A stretch of DNA of 64,000 nucleotides, taken from positions 124,001 to 188,000 of the forward strand of contig NZ_JAIETU010000003.1 of NCBI RefSeq assembly GCF_019744875.1, written 5' to 3'. This document shows positions 1-8,626 of the stretch, piece after piece (the first letter of the stretch is position 1; each line of letters starts with the position of its first letter). Source of the stretch: Hyphomicrobium sp. (GTDB lineage: Bacteria > Pseudomonadota > Alphaproteobacteria > Rhizobiales > Hyphomicrobiaceae). The position numbers and the translations under genes are program-made. The notes under the pieces were generated by a model. The model was not told the DNA's origin and did no database searches. It worked only from the letters and a program-made list of their open reading frames with translations.

Positions 1-405
1 GTCGAGCTTGCGCGGCTCGCCCACACGGCGAACCTCGACATTGTCCTTCTCGTCGCGACCCGCCGGCACGTCCTCACGCGGCAGGTTCGGAATCACGGCC
101 AGCGCGTCATCGACCGCCTTCGTGAGCTGCCGCTCCTCCTCCTCGCCCGACTGGATGACCTCTTTGAGGTCCGAAACCTCGGCCATCAGCTTGGCGGCCA
201 GCGCCTCGTCCTTCGCGCCCTTCGCCTTGCCGATCTCCTTCGAGGCCGCGTTGCGGCGGCTCTGCGCATCCTGCAGCTTGGTGACGTGCTGGCGGCGCGC
301 ATCGTCGAGCGCGAGCAGCTTGTCAGCCAGCGGCTCGAGACCGCGGCTCTTCAGCCCCGCATCGAAAGCTTCGCGATTGTCTCGGATCCATTTGATGTCG
401 AACAC
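1..405 (-). CDS. serS: Seryl-tRNA synthetase, N-terminal part (cut by window edge)
   Basis: Charges tRNA-Ser with serine in the cytoplasm. Only the first 135 codons are present; the gene runs off the left edge, so the catalytic core is not visible. The visible part is the tRNA-binding domain: the protein opens (M/V)FDIKWIRDNREAFD, and a long charged helical stretch from about residue 28 to 110 (ARRQHVTKLQDAQSRRN, then KAKGAKDEALAAKLMAEV) matches the antiparallel coiled-coil arm of SerRS. The start is read as GTG at 405, because the usual SerRS opening MFDI follows at once and no in-frame ATG fits. tatC, tatB and tatA lie upstream on the same strand, the usual alphaproteobacterial tatABC-serS order. 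The N-terminus is family-typical, so identification is firm. Confidence 0.9.
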   Translation of the reverse strand, partial: MFDIKWIRDNREAFDAGLKSRGLEPLADKLLALDDARRQHVTKLQDAQSRRNAASKEIGKAKGAKDEALAAKLMAEVSDLKEVIQSGEEEERQLTKAVDDALAVIPNLPREDVPAGRDEKDNVEVRRVGEPRKLD

Positions 406-447
406 GGGCGGCTCGTTCCTTTTGTGCGCGCGGATCACCCACCGTAC

Positions 448-474
448 CGTCATCCCGGCGAAGGCCGGGACCCA
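448..474. repeat. Short palindromic intergenic repeat, copy 1
   Basis: This 27-base element lies between tatC and serS. It holds the hairpin CCCGGC-GAAG-GCCGGG, flanked by CGTCAT and ACCCA. Two further copies at 62503-62529 (inverted) and 62564-62590 keep the flanks and loop while the stem changes in paired positions. It is probably a REP-like element. The rest of the 201 bases between the two genes shows no other feature. Confidence 0.65.
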
Positions 475-606
475 CGACACGCCTCCTCGCCGATGCGGAG
501 AGACACATGGATGGCCACGAACGCGGCCATGACGTTGGAAATGGGCCCAAATCTTATGCGTCGGTGTATAGGACGCCGGATTGAACGGGTCCAGACGCCA
601 ATCGGC

Positions 607-1422
607 CTAAGTCTCTGCCGCATCCCGCGCGGCGTCGGCCGCGGCCTGCTGCTTCTCGACCCAGCTGACGGCCACGATCGACAGCTCGTAGAGCAGCACC
701 GTCGGCAGCGCCATGATGACCATGCTCAGCGCGTCCGGCGGCGTCAGGATCGCCGCGATGGCGAAAATGCCAACGATCGCAAAGCGCCGCCCGCTGCGCA
801 GCGTCTGCGCCGTGATGATGCCCGCCCGCGCCAGCAGCGTCAGCACGACGGGAAGCTGGAAGCACAGTCCGAACCCGAAAATCAGCGTCATGATCAGCGA
901 GAGATACTCGGACACCTTCGGCATCAGCTCGATCGTCGCCGGACCCGACTCGCTCGCCGATTGCGCGAGCCCCATCGAGAACTTGATCAGGATCGGCATC
1001 GCCACGAAGTAGACGACCGCCGCGCCGAGCACGAAGAACACGGGCGTCGCGATCAGGTACGGCAGAAAGGCGCGCCGCTCGTTCTTGTAGAGACCCGGCG
1101 CCACGAACTTGTAGACCTGCGCCGCAATCACCGGAAACGACAGGAACGCCGCGCCGAACATGGCGAGCTTCAGGTGCGTGAAAATCTGTTCGAGGAAGTG
1201 CGTCGCGATCAGGCGCACGTGATGACTGCCGGAGGCCCACACGTACGGCCACACCAGCAGGTCGTAGATATGACGCGCGATGGTGAAGCACAGGATGAAC
1301 ATGACGAAGAACGCGACGGCCGCGTAGATCAGCCGCGTGCGCAGCTCGATCAGGTGATCGAGCAGCGGCGCCTTCGAGGCATCGATATCGTCCTGGCCCG
1401 GACGTGGCAGGCTTTCCTGCAT
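607..1422 (-). CDS. tatC: Sec-independent protein translocase subunit TatC
   Basis: Polytopic core of the twin-arginine translocase, which recognises RR signal peptides and exports folded proteins across the inner membrane. At 271 aa it has the normal family length. Visible marks are the N-terminal HLIELR motif (residues 23-28), the conserved periplasmic and cytoplasmic segment FVAPGLYKNERR near 106-117, the LTPPD motif near 226-230, and about six hydrophobic segments. Its ATG overlaps the tatB stop by one base (TGATG), so the two are translationally coupled, and serS follows. The C-terminal tail (EKQQAAADAARDAAET) is polar and probably cytoplasmic. Identification is secure. Confidence 0.97.
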   Translation of the reverse strand: MQESLPRPGQDDIDASKAPLLDHLIELRTRLIYAAVAFFVMFILCFTIARHIYDLLVWPYVWASGSHHVRLIATHFLEQIFTHLKLAMFGAAFLSFPVIAAQVYKFVAPGLYKNERRAFLPYLIATPVFFVLGAAVVYFVAMPILIKFSMGLAQSASESGPATIELMPKVSEYLSLIMTLIFGFGLCFQLPVVLTLLARAGIITAQTLRSGRRFAIVGIFAIAAILTPPDALSMVIMALPTVLLYELSIVAVSWVEKQQAAADAARDAAET

Positions 1423-1973
1423 CAGGCTGCCCCATCCACTTTGTCGGGCGTCTTGGTGTCGGGTGTCTTGCCGGGCGGCAGGATCGACGGCGTGGGCTCG
1501 TCGGCCGACACCTCGTCGGTCACGGCCTCACTGGCCATGACGGGCGGGGAGGCAACGGGGGGCGACGTAACGGGCGCAGGTTGCGCTGCGGAGACCTCAG
1601 GGTTTGTCTCTGTGCTCGTGACCGCCTTCGGCGGCTCAGCAGGCGCAACAGCCTTGGCCTGCTCGGAAGAGGCCGCAGCCTTGGGCTCATCTACGCGCGC
1701 GGCCTGCCGGACACTTTCCACCGAGCGCGTCGCATCATTGAGCGAGGTTCTCACCCCCTCGTTCAACGCCTGCACTTCCTTCTTGATTTCGTCCATCTCC
1801 GCTTCGCGCATCGCCTGCTCGAACACGGATCGGAATTCGTTGGCCTGCCGGCGCACGGCGCCGAGATAGCGCCCAAGCGTGTTGAGAAAGCGCGGCAGCT
1901 CCTTCGGCCCGACGAAGATCAGCGTGACGACGCCGAGAATAAGCAGCTCGCTCCAGCTAACGTCGAACATCAC
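1422..1973 (-). CDS. tatB: Sec-independent protein translocase subunit TatB
   Basis: Single-span partner of TatC in the twin-arginine substrate receptor complex. The 183 aa protein begins MMFDVSWSELLILGVVTLIF, one membrane helix at about residues 7-21, followed by VGPKELPRFL with the hinge Gly-Pro and then an amphipathic helix (about 27-75). The rest is a low-complexity Pro/Ala/Glu tail, as expected for TatB and longer than that of TatA. It sits between tatA and tatC and overlaps tatC by one base. The GPKELP hinge distinguishes it from TatA, which carries FGRNK. Confidence 0.95.
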   Translation of the reverse strand: MMFDVSWSELLILGVVTLIFVGPKELPRFLNTLGRYLGAVRRQANEFRSVFEQAMREAEMDEIKKEVQALNEGVRTSLNDATRSVESVRQAARVDEPKAAASSEQAKAVAPAEPPKAVTSTETNPEVSAAQPAPVTSPPVASPPVMASEAVTDEVSADEPTPSILPPGKTPDTKTPDKVDGAA

Positions 1974-2104
1974 TACGTCCAGTTTCGAGAAGTTGGCCGC
2001 GCGGAGGTCATGCCGGCCCCGTCATCCAGCCGCACGCGCGCCGCGCATCGCGCCGCCATATCGAACACGCTTCACCGAAATCGCAAGCCGAGCGACCCAC
2101 CGGA

Positions 2105-2323
2105 TCAGCCCGCCTTCGACTTGTCCCGGTCGACACTTTCGCGCGAAGCGGAGGGTTCGATAATCTTCGGATCGGCCGTCGGCGTGTCGTCCTCGGCCAA
2201 GCCCTTCTTGAAACTCTTGATCCCGCGCGCCACGTCGCCCATCAGGTCAGAGATCTTGTTGCGGCCGAACAGCAGCACGACCACGACGAGCAGCAGCAGC
2301 AGATGGGTTGCACTTAACCCCAT
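2105..2323 (-). CDS. tatA: Sec-independent protein translocase subunit TatA
   Basis: Pore-forming subunit of the twin-arginine translocase. At 72 aa it has a short N-terminal membrane helix (about residues 6-19), the hinge motif FGRNKI (19-24), the amphipathic segment [13 protein letters not shown] and a polar tail. The reading frame is open for 30 codons upstream, but ATG at 2323 gives the standard N-terminus [12 protein letters not shown] with the helix directly after the start, so the longer form is unlikely. It leads the tatA-tatB-tatC group; 131 bases separate it from tatB. The ABC ATPase gene lies upstream with 126 bases between. Confidence 0.93.
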   Translation of the reverse strand: MGLSATHLLLLLVVVVLLFGRNKISDLMGDVARGIKSFKKGLAEDDTPTADPKIIEPSASRESVDRDKSKAG

Positions 2324-2449
2324 GGACGGGCCTCCTGTGAGCCGGCAGGCGCTGAGCCCGGCCGGCGAATTGCGGGGCACTATCGCAGATACGGATTCCC
2401 GCCGCAAGCGCACCCAAGGCCTGCGAAATGGGGTTTAGAAACTTGAAAT

Positions 2450-3640
2450 TCAAGTCAATTTATTATCGTTCGGCGGGAAAACCAGCACGTCGTCCGGATC
2501 GATGACGAGCCGCACCTCGCGCCCCGGCTCCCGGCCGGCTCCCGGCGCGGCTCGCACGTTGAGCGGGCGGTCGAACCCCTCCACCGCGACCTCATAGCGC
2601 ACGGCATCGCCGAGAAACTTGGCCGACCGCACGACGCCGCGAAGGGCCGGCTGGTCCGCTTTGCCATCGTCCAGCGCCGTCAGCCCCACCCCGCGCTGGC
2701 GGATGCAGAGGATCGCCTCCGACCCGTCCGCAAGGCCCGGAGCCGCAAGCGACCCGAAAGGCGAGGCGATGCGCCCGCCCGCGACCCGCACCGGCACTTC
2801 GTTGATTTCAGAAAAGAGCCGCGCCACGAACAGGTCGACCGGTTGCCGGTAGAGATCCTGCGCGCTCCCCGTCTGCACGAGCGCCCCCTCGCGCATGACG
2901 GCGATACGGTCGCCGAGCCGCATCGCCTCTTCCGGATGATGCGTCACGATCATCGACGTGGCGCGCGTCTCGCGCATCAGCCGCAGCGTTTCCTCCTGCA
3001 TGGAATCGCGAAGCTGCACGTCGAGGCCCGAGAACGGCTCGTCCATCAGCATCACCGCCGGACGCGGCACGATTGCCCGCGCCAGGGCAACACGCTGCTG
3101 CTGGCCGCCCGAAAGGATGTGCGGATACTGCTCGCCATAGCGCGCCAGCCCGACGCGCGAGAGCATGCGCATCGCCTCGCGCCGCGCGTCCTCGCGCGGC
3201 AGAGCCTTCAAGCCGAACGCCACGTTGTCCAGGATGGTGAGATGGGGAAACAGCGCGAAGTCCTGGAACATCAGCCCGACGCCGCGCTTCTCCGGCGGCA
3301 CGAACTGCGTATCGCTCGCGACTTCGCGATCGGAGATCAACACGCGCCCGCCCGTCGGCCGCTCGATGCCGGCCGCGATCCTGAGCAACGTTGTCTTGCC
3401 GCAGCCGGAGGGCCCGAGCAGACACACGATTTCGCCGGGCGCGATGTCGAGTGACAGCCCGGAAAGCGCGGCGCGGTCGCCGTACTGCTTGCGAACGGCT
3501 TCGAACGTCAGCCGCGCGGCAAACGACGTGCCCGCACGCGCCGGCTCACTTTCAGCGGCCGTTTCGGCAGCCGACGTCCGCCATGAGTTGAAGATCCAAT
3601 TCGCCACGCGAAGCCTGAACCGTGCGGCGCCCTGCGCCAT
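2450..3640 (-). CDS. ABC transporter ATP-binding protein, FbpC/PotA type, orphan
   Basis: ATPase subunit of an ABC importer, 396 aa. Walker A GPSGCGKTT lies at residues 76-84, the signature LSGGQQQRVALARA at about 177-190, Walker B VMLMDEP at 196-202 and the switch histidine near 234 (IVTHHPEEA). The last 130 residues form a TOBE-like domain, as in ferric iron, spermidine and maltose-type ATPases. The sequence most resembles iron(III)-type subunits, but substrate cannot be told. No permease or binding protein is nearby: it sits alone between scpB and tatA, where many alphaproteobacteria have no gene. The first about 45 residues precede the fold and are unlike the family, so the start could be later, though ATG 3640 is the only ATG before the domain. 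Confidence 0.82.
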   Translation of the reverse strand: MAQGAARFRLRVANWIFNSWRTSAAETAAESEPARAGTSFAARLTFEAVRKQYGDRAALSGLSLDIAPGEIVCLLGPSGCGKTTLLRIAAGIERPTGGRVLISDREVASDTQFVPPEKRGVGLMFQDFALFPHLTILDNVAFGLKALPREDARREAMRMLSRVGLARYGEQYPHILSGGQQQRVALARAIVPRPAVMLMDEPFSGLDVQLRDSMQEETLRLMRETRATSMIVTHHPEEAMRLGDRIAVMREGALVQTGSAQDLYRQPVDLFVARLFSEINEVPVRVAGGRIASPFGSLAAPGLADGSEAILCIRQRGVGLTALDDGKADQPALRGVVRSAKFLGDAVRYEVAVEGFDRPLNVRAAPGAGREPGREVRLVIDPDDVLVFPPNDNKLT

Positions 3641-3697
3641 GCCTATGCCCGGCCGCCTTGAGACAGCTCCCGGGAGGCGCCGCTAAAGTCGACAATT

Positions 3698-4579
3698 TCA
3701 GTCAGGCTTATCTGCGGGATCGTCTTCGGGCAAGCCGCCATCGGCGGCACCCTCGCGATCCCCGTCGGCATCGCCCTCGGTATCGCCGTCGAGTTCGAAC
3801 TCCGCCTGGTCCTCGCCCGCATCTTCGGGTTCTTCTTCGAGCGGCAATTCGTCCGGCATGAGCGAGGCGGCGACGGACGGGTCCGGCACGGTGAAATCAG
3901 GCGGCAGATGGCCGTCCAGAAGCCCCTGCGCCCTGAGATCGGCAAGGCCCGGCAGGTCCTTCACGGTATCGAGGCCGAAGTGCGCGAGGAAGCTGTCCGT
4001 CGTGCCATAGGTCAGCGGCTTGCCAGGCGCACGCCGCCGCCCGCGCGGACGGATCCAACCGGCTTCCATCAGGATGTCGAGTGTACCGGCCGAGGTCGTG
4101 ACACCGCGGATGTCTTCGATCTCGGCACGCGTCACCGGCTGATGGTAGGCGATGATGGCGAGCGTCTCGAGCGCCGCGCGCGACAGGCGCCGCTCCTCGA
4201 CCGCATGGCGCTCGAGCAGATAGCCGAGGTCGTCCGCGGTGCGGAACACCCACTTGCCGGCAACTCGCACCAGGTTCACGCCGCGCTGCGCATAGACGGC
4301 CGCGATATCGTCGAGCAGGCCTCGAATGTCGCTGCCGTTGCGAACCTGCGCCTGCAGCCACGCCTCATCGAGCGGAGCGGACGACGCGAACAGCAGCGCT
4401 TCGACGATGCGCAGATCCTCGAGGCGCTCCTCGGCGCGCGGCGCGCGGCCCTGCTCCACGGCGTCGGCTTCCGACAGCGCACGCGCCAGCTCCAGCGCCT
4501 CCTGCGCTTCGGGAGCATCGCGCTCGGTCTCATCATCGAGACTGTCGCGGCTCACCAATCTAAGTTTCGGCGGAACCAT
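3698..4579 (-). CDS. scpB: Segregation and condensation protein B
   Basis: Winged-helix subunit that with ScpA and Smc forms the bacterial condensin. The 293 aa protein has the ScpB core at about 40-210 (RIVEALLFASSAPLDE; ETLAIIAYHQPVTRAEIEDI; YGTTDSFLAHFGLDTVKDL). A strongly acidic tail of about 60 residues follows. A longer frame reaches 4621, but ATG 4579 has GAGGAAGG just upstream and gives a normal N-terminus (MVPPKLRLVSRD), so the shorter form is preferred. It lies 57 bases downstream of scpA and is surely in one operon with it. The acidic tail is longer than in many ScpB proteins; its role is unknown. Confidence 0.93.
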   Translation of the reverse strand: MVPPKLRLVSRDSLDDETERDAPEAQEALELARALSEADAVEQGRAPRAEERLEDLRIVEALLFASSAPLDEAWLQAQVRNGSDIRGLLDDIAAVYAQRGVNLVRVAGKWVFRTADDLGYLLERHAVEERRLSRAALETLAIIAYHQPVTRAEIEDIRGVTTSAGTLDILMEAGWIRPRGRRRAPGKPLTYGTTDSFLAHFGLDTVKDLPGLADLRAQGLLDGHLPPDFTVPDPSVAASLMPDELPLEEEPEDAGEDQAEFELDGDTEGDADGDREGAADGGLPEDDPADKPD

Positions 4580-4636
4580 ATCGCCTTCCTCACTTGGAAA
4601 CGCGCAAACCCGGCCGCACATCCGCGACGACCGGCA

Positions 4637-5491
4637 TCACGCACCTCCCGCTTCAATGATGTCCACGCGCTGCCACTCCGCGCCAGCCTCGCGCTTGCGT
4701 ATGTAGAGCGGCGCGAACGGCTCGTCCTGCTTGAGTTCCACGACACCTTCGCGCGCCATTTCGAGCGTGGCGCCGAAAGAGCTCGCCACCACCGTCTTGT
4801 CGTCGGCCTCGGTCGGCAGATACTTCTTCAGGCAGTCGTCCAGGTCCACCCATTCGCCGAGCTTCACACCGACGAACAGTTCGAGCTGCTGGCGCGCCTG
4901 CTTGATCGACCAGACCCGGCGCGCCTTCACGACGTGCGTCACCTTCACGGTCCGCCGCCGCAGTTCAGAATACGCCTTCAGCAGGTCGAAGATCTCCGCC
5001 GTGTAGCGCACTTCGCTGACCGTCTGGGCCTGCTCGGGCATGCCGCGCTGAAACACGTCGCGGCCGAGACGGTGCCGCGTCATCAGCTCCGCCATCGCCT
5101 TGCGCATCGCTTCGAGGCGCAACAGCCGGAACGTGAGCCGCCGCGCCATTTCGTCGGGCGAGACCTCGTCGGGAGCATCCTTCTCACGCGGCAGGATCAG
5201 GCGCGACTTGAGGAACGTCAGCCACGCCGCCATCACGAGATAGTCGGCCGCGATCTCGATCTTGAGCCGCTGCGCTTCCCCGATGTAGGCGATGTACTGA
5301 TCGACGAGCGCGACGATCGAAATCTTGGCGATGTCCACCTTGTGCGTGCGCGCCAGCGCCAGCAGCAGGTCGAGCGGACCTTCGAAGCCGTCCACGTCCA
5401 CGATCAGCGCTTCGGACGCCGCGGGAGCGAGATCGCGGTCCGGCGCCTCCCAACCCCCTCCGATGTCCGTATGTGCCGTGTCGTCCGTCAT
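4637..5491 (-). CDS. scpA: Segregation and condensation protein A
   Basis: Kleisin subunit of the Smc-ScpAB condensin complex; it bridges Smc heads during chromosome segregation. It is 284 aa long. The family hallmark GFEGPLDLLLALARTHKVDI begins near residue 35, followed by VDQYIAYI and AADYLVMAAWLTFLKSRLIL. The C-terminal winged-helix segment lies near 200-265 (FGATLEMAREGVVELKQDE). It is preceded by nagZ (62 bases) and followed by scpB, a conserved alphaproteobacterial order. Start ATG 5491 gives a polar N-terminus typical of the group. Confidence 0.95.
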   Translation of the reverse strand: MTDDTAHTDIGGGWEAPDRDLAPAASEALIVDVDGFEGPLDLLLALARTHKVDIAKISIVALVDQYIAYIGEAQRLKIEIAADYLVMAAWLTFLKSRLILPREKDAPDEVSPDEMARRLTFRLLRLEAMRKAMAELMTRHRLGRDVFQRGMPEQAQTVSEVRYTAEIFDLLKAYSELRRRTVKVTHVVKARRVWSIKQARQQLELFVGVKLGEWVDLDDCLKKYLPTEADDKTVVASSFGATLEMAREGVVELKQDEPFAPLYIRKREAGAEWQRVDIIEAGGA

Positions 5492-5553
5492 GAGCCCTTC
5501 GAACGGTTAGCCGGCTGCGCGGCAAGCCTCGCACCATCCTCGTCTGGCGCAGA

Positions 5554-6591
5554 CTACACTGATTCAGTGCCCCGTCCTGCGGTTCCCAGAGCCAGCGACA
5601 GATGCCGCTCGGCCGCCGCCGTGTCGTAGTCTTCGCGACGCTTAAGGACTTGAAGCGCATTGTTGAATCGCCGCAACGCGTCTCCGGAGAGCGACGGCGC
5701 GGCCTCCGCGACCTGCTCCATTTCGGCGAGCACCCCGTTGCAATGAAGCGCCAGGTCCGAGCCCGCCGCCAGCACGGCCCGGCAGCGATCGCCGAACGCG
5801 CCCGTCAGCGCCTTCATGCTGAGATCGTCGCTCATGAGAAGGCCATCGAAGCCGATCTCGCCGCGAATGATCTCCTGCGTGACGCGGTGCGAGGTCGAGG
5901 CGGGCGCGGCCGCATCGAGCGCCGAGAACACCACATGCGCCGTCATCGCCGAAGGCATGTCGGAGAGCGCGCGGAACACCGCGAAGTCCGTCGCCGAGAG
6001 CACGGCATGCGCCTCGTGCACGACCGGCAGTTCCAGATGGCTGTCGGCCATCGCGCGGCCGTGGCCGGGAATGTGCTTCACGACCGGCAGCACGCCGCCC
6101 GCCATGAACCCTTCCGCCACCGCCCGCGCCAGCGCCGCCACCTGCGCCGCCTCGCGGCCATAGGCGCGATCTCCAATGACATCATGAGAGCCCGCAACGG
6201 GAACATCCGCGACCGGCGCACAATCGGTGTTGATGCCGAGATCGAGTAGGTCGTCCGCCAGCATGCGCGCGGTGAGATAGGCCGCCTCGCAGGCTGCCGC
6301 CGGATCGCGCTGATAGAGCTGCGCGTAGGCGTCGGCGGCTGGCAGCGCACGCCCGAGCGGAGGCCGCAACCGCTGCACGCGCCCGCCCTCCTGATCGATG
6401 AGCACCAGGAAATCGTCGTGTCCCACGGCGTCGCGCGCGTCTCCCACGAGACGGCGGATCTGATCGTGACCGATGCAGTTGCGCGCAAAGAGGATCAGGC
6501 CCGCGGGCGATGAGGCCCGCAGAAACGCGGCCTCGTCAGCCGTCAGCGTCGCGCCCGAGACGCCGGTCAAAAAAGCTCTGATGGAGGCCAT
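5554..6591 (-). CDS. nagZ: Beta-N-acetylhexosaminidase NagZ (GH3)
   Basis: Cytoplasmic peptidoglycan-recycling glycosidase. It removes N-acetylglucosamine from anhydromuropeptides and so affects the AmpC induction signal in species that have it. The 345 aa length is usual for the single-domain GH3 form. Visible marks: LVLIDQEGGRVQRL (62-75), the KHIPGHG loop (172-178) with the catalytic Asp-His pair segment DSH (183-185), and the nucleophile region MSDDLSM (253-259; Asp 255). It is 24 bases downstream of the SPOR gene and upstream of scpA. There is no signal peptide. Confidence 0.95.
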   Translation of the reverse strand: MASIRAFLTGVSGATLTADEAAFLRASSPAGLILFARNCIGHDQIRRLVGDARDAVGHDDFLVLIDQEGGRVQRLRPPLGRALPAADAYAQLYQRDPAAACEAAYLTARMLADDLLDLGINTDCAPVADVPVAGSHDVIGDRAYGREAAQVAALARAVAEGFMAGGVLPVVKHIPGHGRAMADSHLELPVVHEAHAVLSATDFAVFRALSDMPSAMTAHVVFSALDAAAPASTSHRVTQEIIRGEIGFDGLLMSDDLSMKALTGAFGDRCRAVLAAGSDLALHCNGVLAEMEQVAEAAPSLSGDALRRFNNALQVLKRREDYDTAAAERHLSLALGTAGRGTESV

Positions 6592-6615
6592 GCGCCGGGT
6601 TCGATACTCGTTGGA

Positions 6616-8430
6616 TCAGTAGGCCGTAACCCAGCAGCCGCTGTAGCCTTCGGCCTTGAGCTGCGTGCAGACCGACGTGGCCGAATCCCGCGAGCCCGGC
6701 GGACCAACCATCAGCCGGTGATAGGTGCCCTTGGCGCCAAGGTCGGCTTCTCGGATGTCGGGCGTCTTGTCCTTCAGGATGCCGCCGTACTTCTGCTGCA
6801 TGTCGGCAAACTGCGTCAGAGCATCCATGCGGCTGCTGCCGGAGGCCGGCACGGAAGCCAGCACCGCGACATAGCCCGCGCCCGTTGGCTTGGGACCGGC
6901 AGGTGCTGCTGCTGCTGCGGGCGCATCGTCCGTCAGCGCCGCCACGCGCTGCTTCTTCGGCTCCGCTTTCGGCTCGGCCTTGGGCGTCGCCGTCGGCGTG
7001 TTGAGCACGGTCGCCTGCTTGGTCGGCAGCGCAGCGGGCCCATCGTTGGCGTCCGCCTTGGCGTTCAGAACCGGGCTCGCCTGCGCCTTCTTGGCCGCCG
7101 CAGCGTTCGCCTTGTCCTCCGCCGCCTTCACCAGTTCCGCCGGCGCCGCCTGCTGCGTCGGCGAGACCGGACGGTTCGGCGTCGGCCCGCTGTTCCCGCC
7201 GCCGAGGCCGTCGATGACCGTCAAGCCTGGAACGGCGACGACCGCGCGCGTCTCTTCGCTGGCGCTCGGCGCCTGGATCTGCCCATCGCGCCCGACCGTC
7301 ACGATCGGAACCTTCTTTACGCCGGCCGGATCGGTAGACGAGGTTTCACCCTCGCTGAGACGACCCATGATCTTGCTGTCCGTATGCGCGAACTGCTTTC
7401 CGCCCGGCTCCGAAGGCTTCACCTTCGTCGGGTTGGCCGCGCCCTTCACGACCGGCGTCGGCTCGTCCGAGCTCGGCCCAAATAGGCTGCCGTAGGCGCT
7501 CGCGATGCCCACACCGACGAACACGGTGCACGCCATCACAGCTGCCATTTTCTTCCAGCTCCGCCCGCGCGGCGCGTCGTCGTATTGGGCGTCGTCCTCG
7601 GCATAGCTCTGGTCGAACGAGCCTTGGTGACCCTGGTGGCCCTGTTGCGCGGGGGCGTAACCGCCGTTGCCGCCGAGCGAAGGCTCGCCGTAGCCGTCGC
7701 CGTAACCCTGCTGACCGTTCCACTGGCCCTGCGCGTCGAGGCCCTGCTCCGCATAGCCGCGGTTGTAGTCGTGCGGATCGAGGTTGAAGCCTTGCTGCGC
7801 GCCCCACTGGTTGTGGCCCTGCGCCTGTGCCGGAGCGGGCTGATAGCCTGCGCCATAGCCCTGCGTTTGCGGAGCCAAAGACGGCTGATGTGTCGGCTGG
7901 GCCGCATGGCCGTACCCGCCGCCCGGCTGGCCGGCCGCGCCGAAGCTGCCCGCGAAGGGATCGCCCGCATAACCATCATAGCCCGGCTGCTGGGCCGGAG
8001 CGGCATGCGCCGGCGCTTGCGGCTGGGCCTGCGGCGCGCGCGTGCCGAAACTTGGCGCTGCCTGAGGCGCGGTGTAGCCAGCAAGACCGTACGGGTCTGC
8101 TACGGGCTGCTGCTGCGGCTGTGCCGGCTGCGCATAGCCATACCCATCAGGACGAAGCGCGGCATACGCGTCGCGGTGAGGCTGGACCTGACGCGGATCG
8201 CCATAGCCCGTCTCGGCGGAATAGCCCGGAGCCGCCGGGCGCTCGCCACGGCTGGCCCCCTGCGCGCCACCGAACAGATGGTCGAAGATATCGCCGTGCT
8301 GCGACGGCTGCGGCTGGCCTTGCTGGGGCTGAGCGTACTGCTGGGGCTGCTGATGCTGAGGCGAGCCGGCCGGCCGGCCCTGCGTGTTGGGGACCTGCGA
8401 TGGCGCCAGAGGATTGTTAAACCGTGTCAT
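6616..8430 (-). CDS. SPOR-domain membrane protein with Gln/Pro-rich cytoplasmic region
   Basis: A 604 aa envelope protein. Residues 1 to about 275 are low complexity (repeated Gln, Pro, Gly and Tyr), then comes a basic stretch and one membrane helix (KKMAAVMACTVFVGVGIASA, about 293-312). A Pro/Ala/Thr periplasmic linker follows, and a C-terminal SPOR domain covers about the last 80 residues (GYVAVLASVPASGSSRMDAL to GCWVTAY). SPOR domains bind denuded glycan at the division septum, so a role in division or wall remodelling is inferred. It sits in the fixed order argS - SPOR - nagZ. ATG 8430 is preceded by GAGGGG; a longer frame to 8463 lacks support. The two Cys near the end could form a disulfide. 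Confidence 0.88.
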   Translation of the reverse strand: MTRFNNPLAPSQVPNTQGRPAGSPQHQQPQQYAQPQQGQPQPSQHGDIFDHLFGGAQGASRGERPAAPGYSAETGYGDPRQVQPHRDAYAALRPDGYGYAQPAQPQQQPVADPYGLAGYTAPQAAPSFGTRAPQAQPQAPAHAAPAQQPGYDGYAGDPFAGSFGAAGQPGGGYGHAAQPTHQPSLAPQTQGYGAGYQPAPAQAQGHNQWGAQQGFNLDPHDYNRGYAEQGLDAQGQWNGQQGYGDGYGEPSLGGNGGYAPAQQGHQGHQGSFDQSYAEDDAQYDDAPRGRSWKKMAAVMACTVFVGVGIASAYGSLFGPSSDEPTPVVKGAANPTKVKPSEPGGKQFAHTDSKIMGRLSEGETSSTDPAGVKKVPIVTVGRDGQIQAPSASEETRAVVAVPGLTVIDGLGGGNSGPTPNRPVSPTQQAAPAELVKAAEDKANAAAAKKAQASPVLNAKADANDGPAALPTKQATVLNTPTATPKAEPKAEPKKQRVAALTDDAPAAAAAPAGPKPTGAGYVAVLASVPASGSSRMDALTQFADMQQKYGGILKDKTPDIREADLGAKGTYHRLMVGPPGSRDSATSVCTQLKAEGYSGCWVTAY

Positions 8431-8626
8431 CTCTCGAACCCCTCGTCGCACAAACTCCGGCACGCCGCATGAGGCAATCCCGGATCGGAGTCTGACGGCG
8501 GAACTTTACCGGCGGCGAACGCGCTCCGCCAACGGAATTTCCTGCCTTTGCACACGTCTACCCCGCCTTGCCGCCAAGCAGCCTTCGACAGCCGGCGCGC
8601 TTGGATAGAGTCTGCGAATCAGGACT

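Noticed and set aside
3908-5629. A 573-codon open frame antisense to scpB and scpA
   Set aside because: It spans two real genes and the gap between them, and is Arg/His-rich like other mirror frames.
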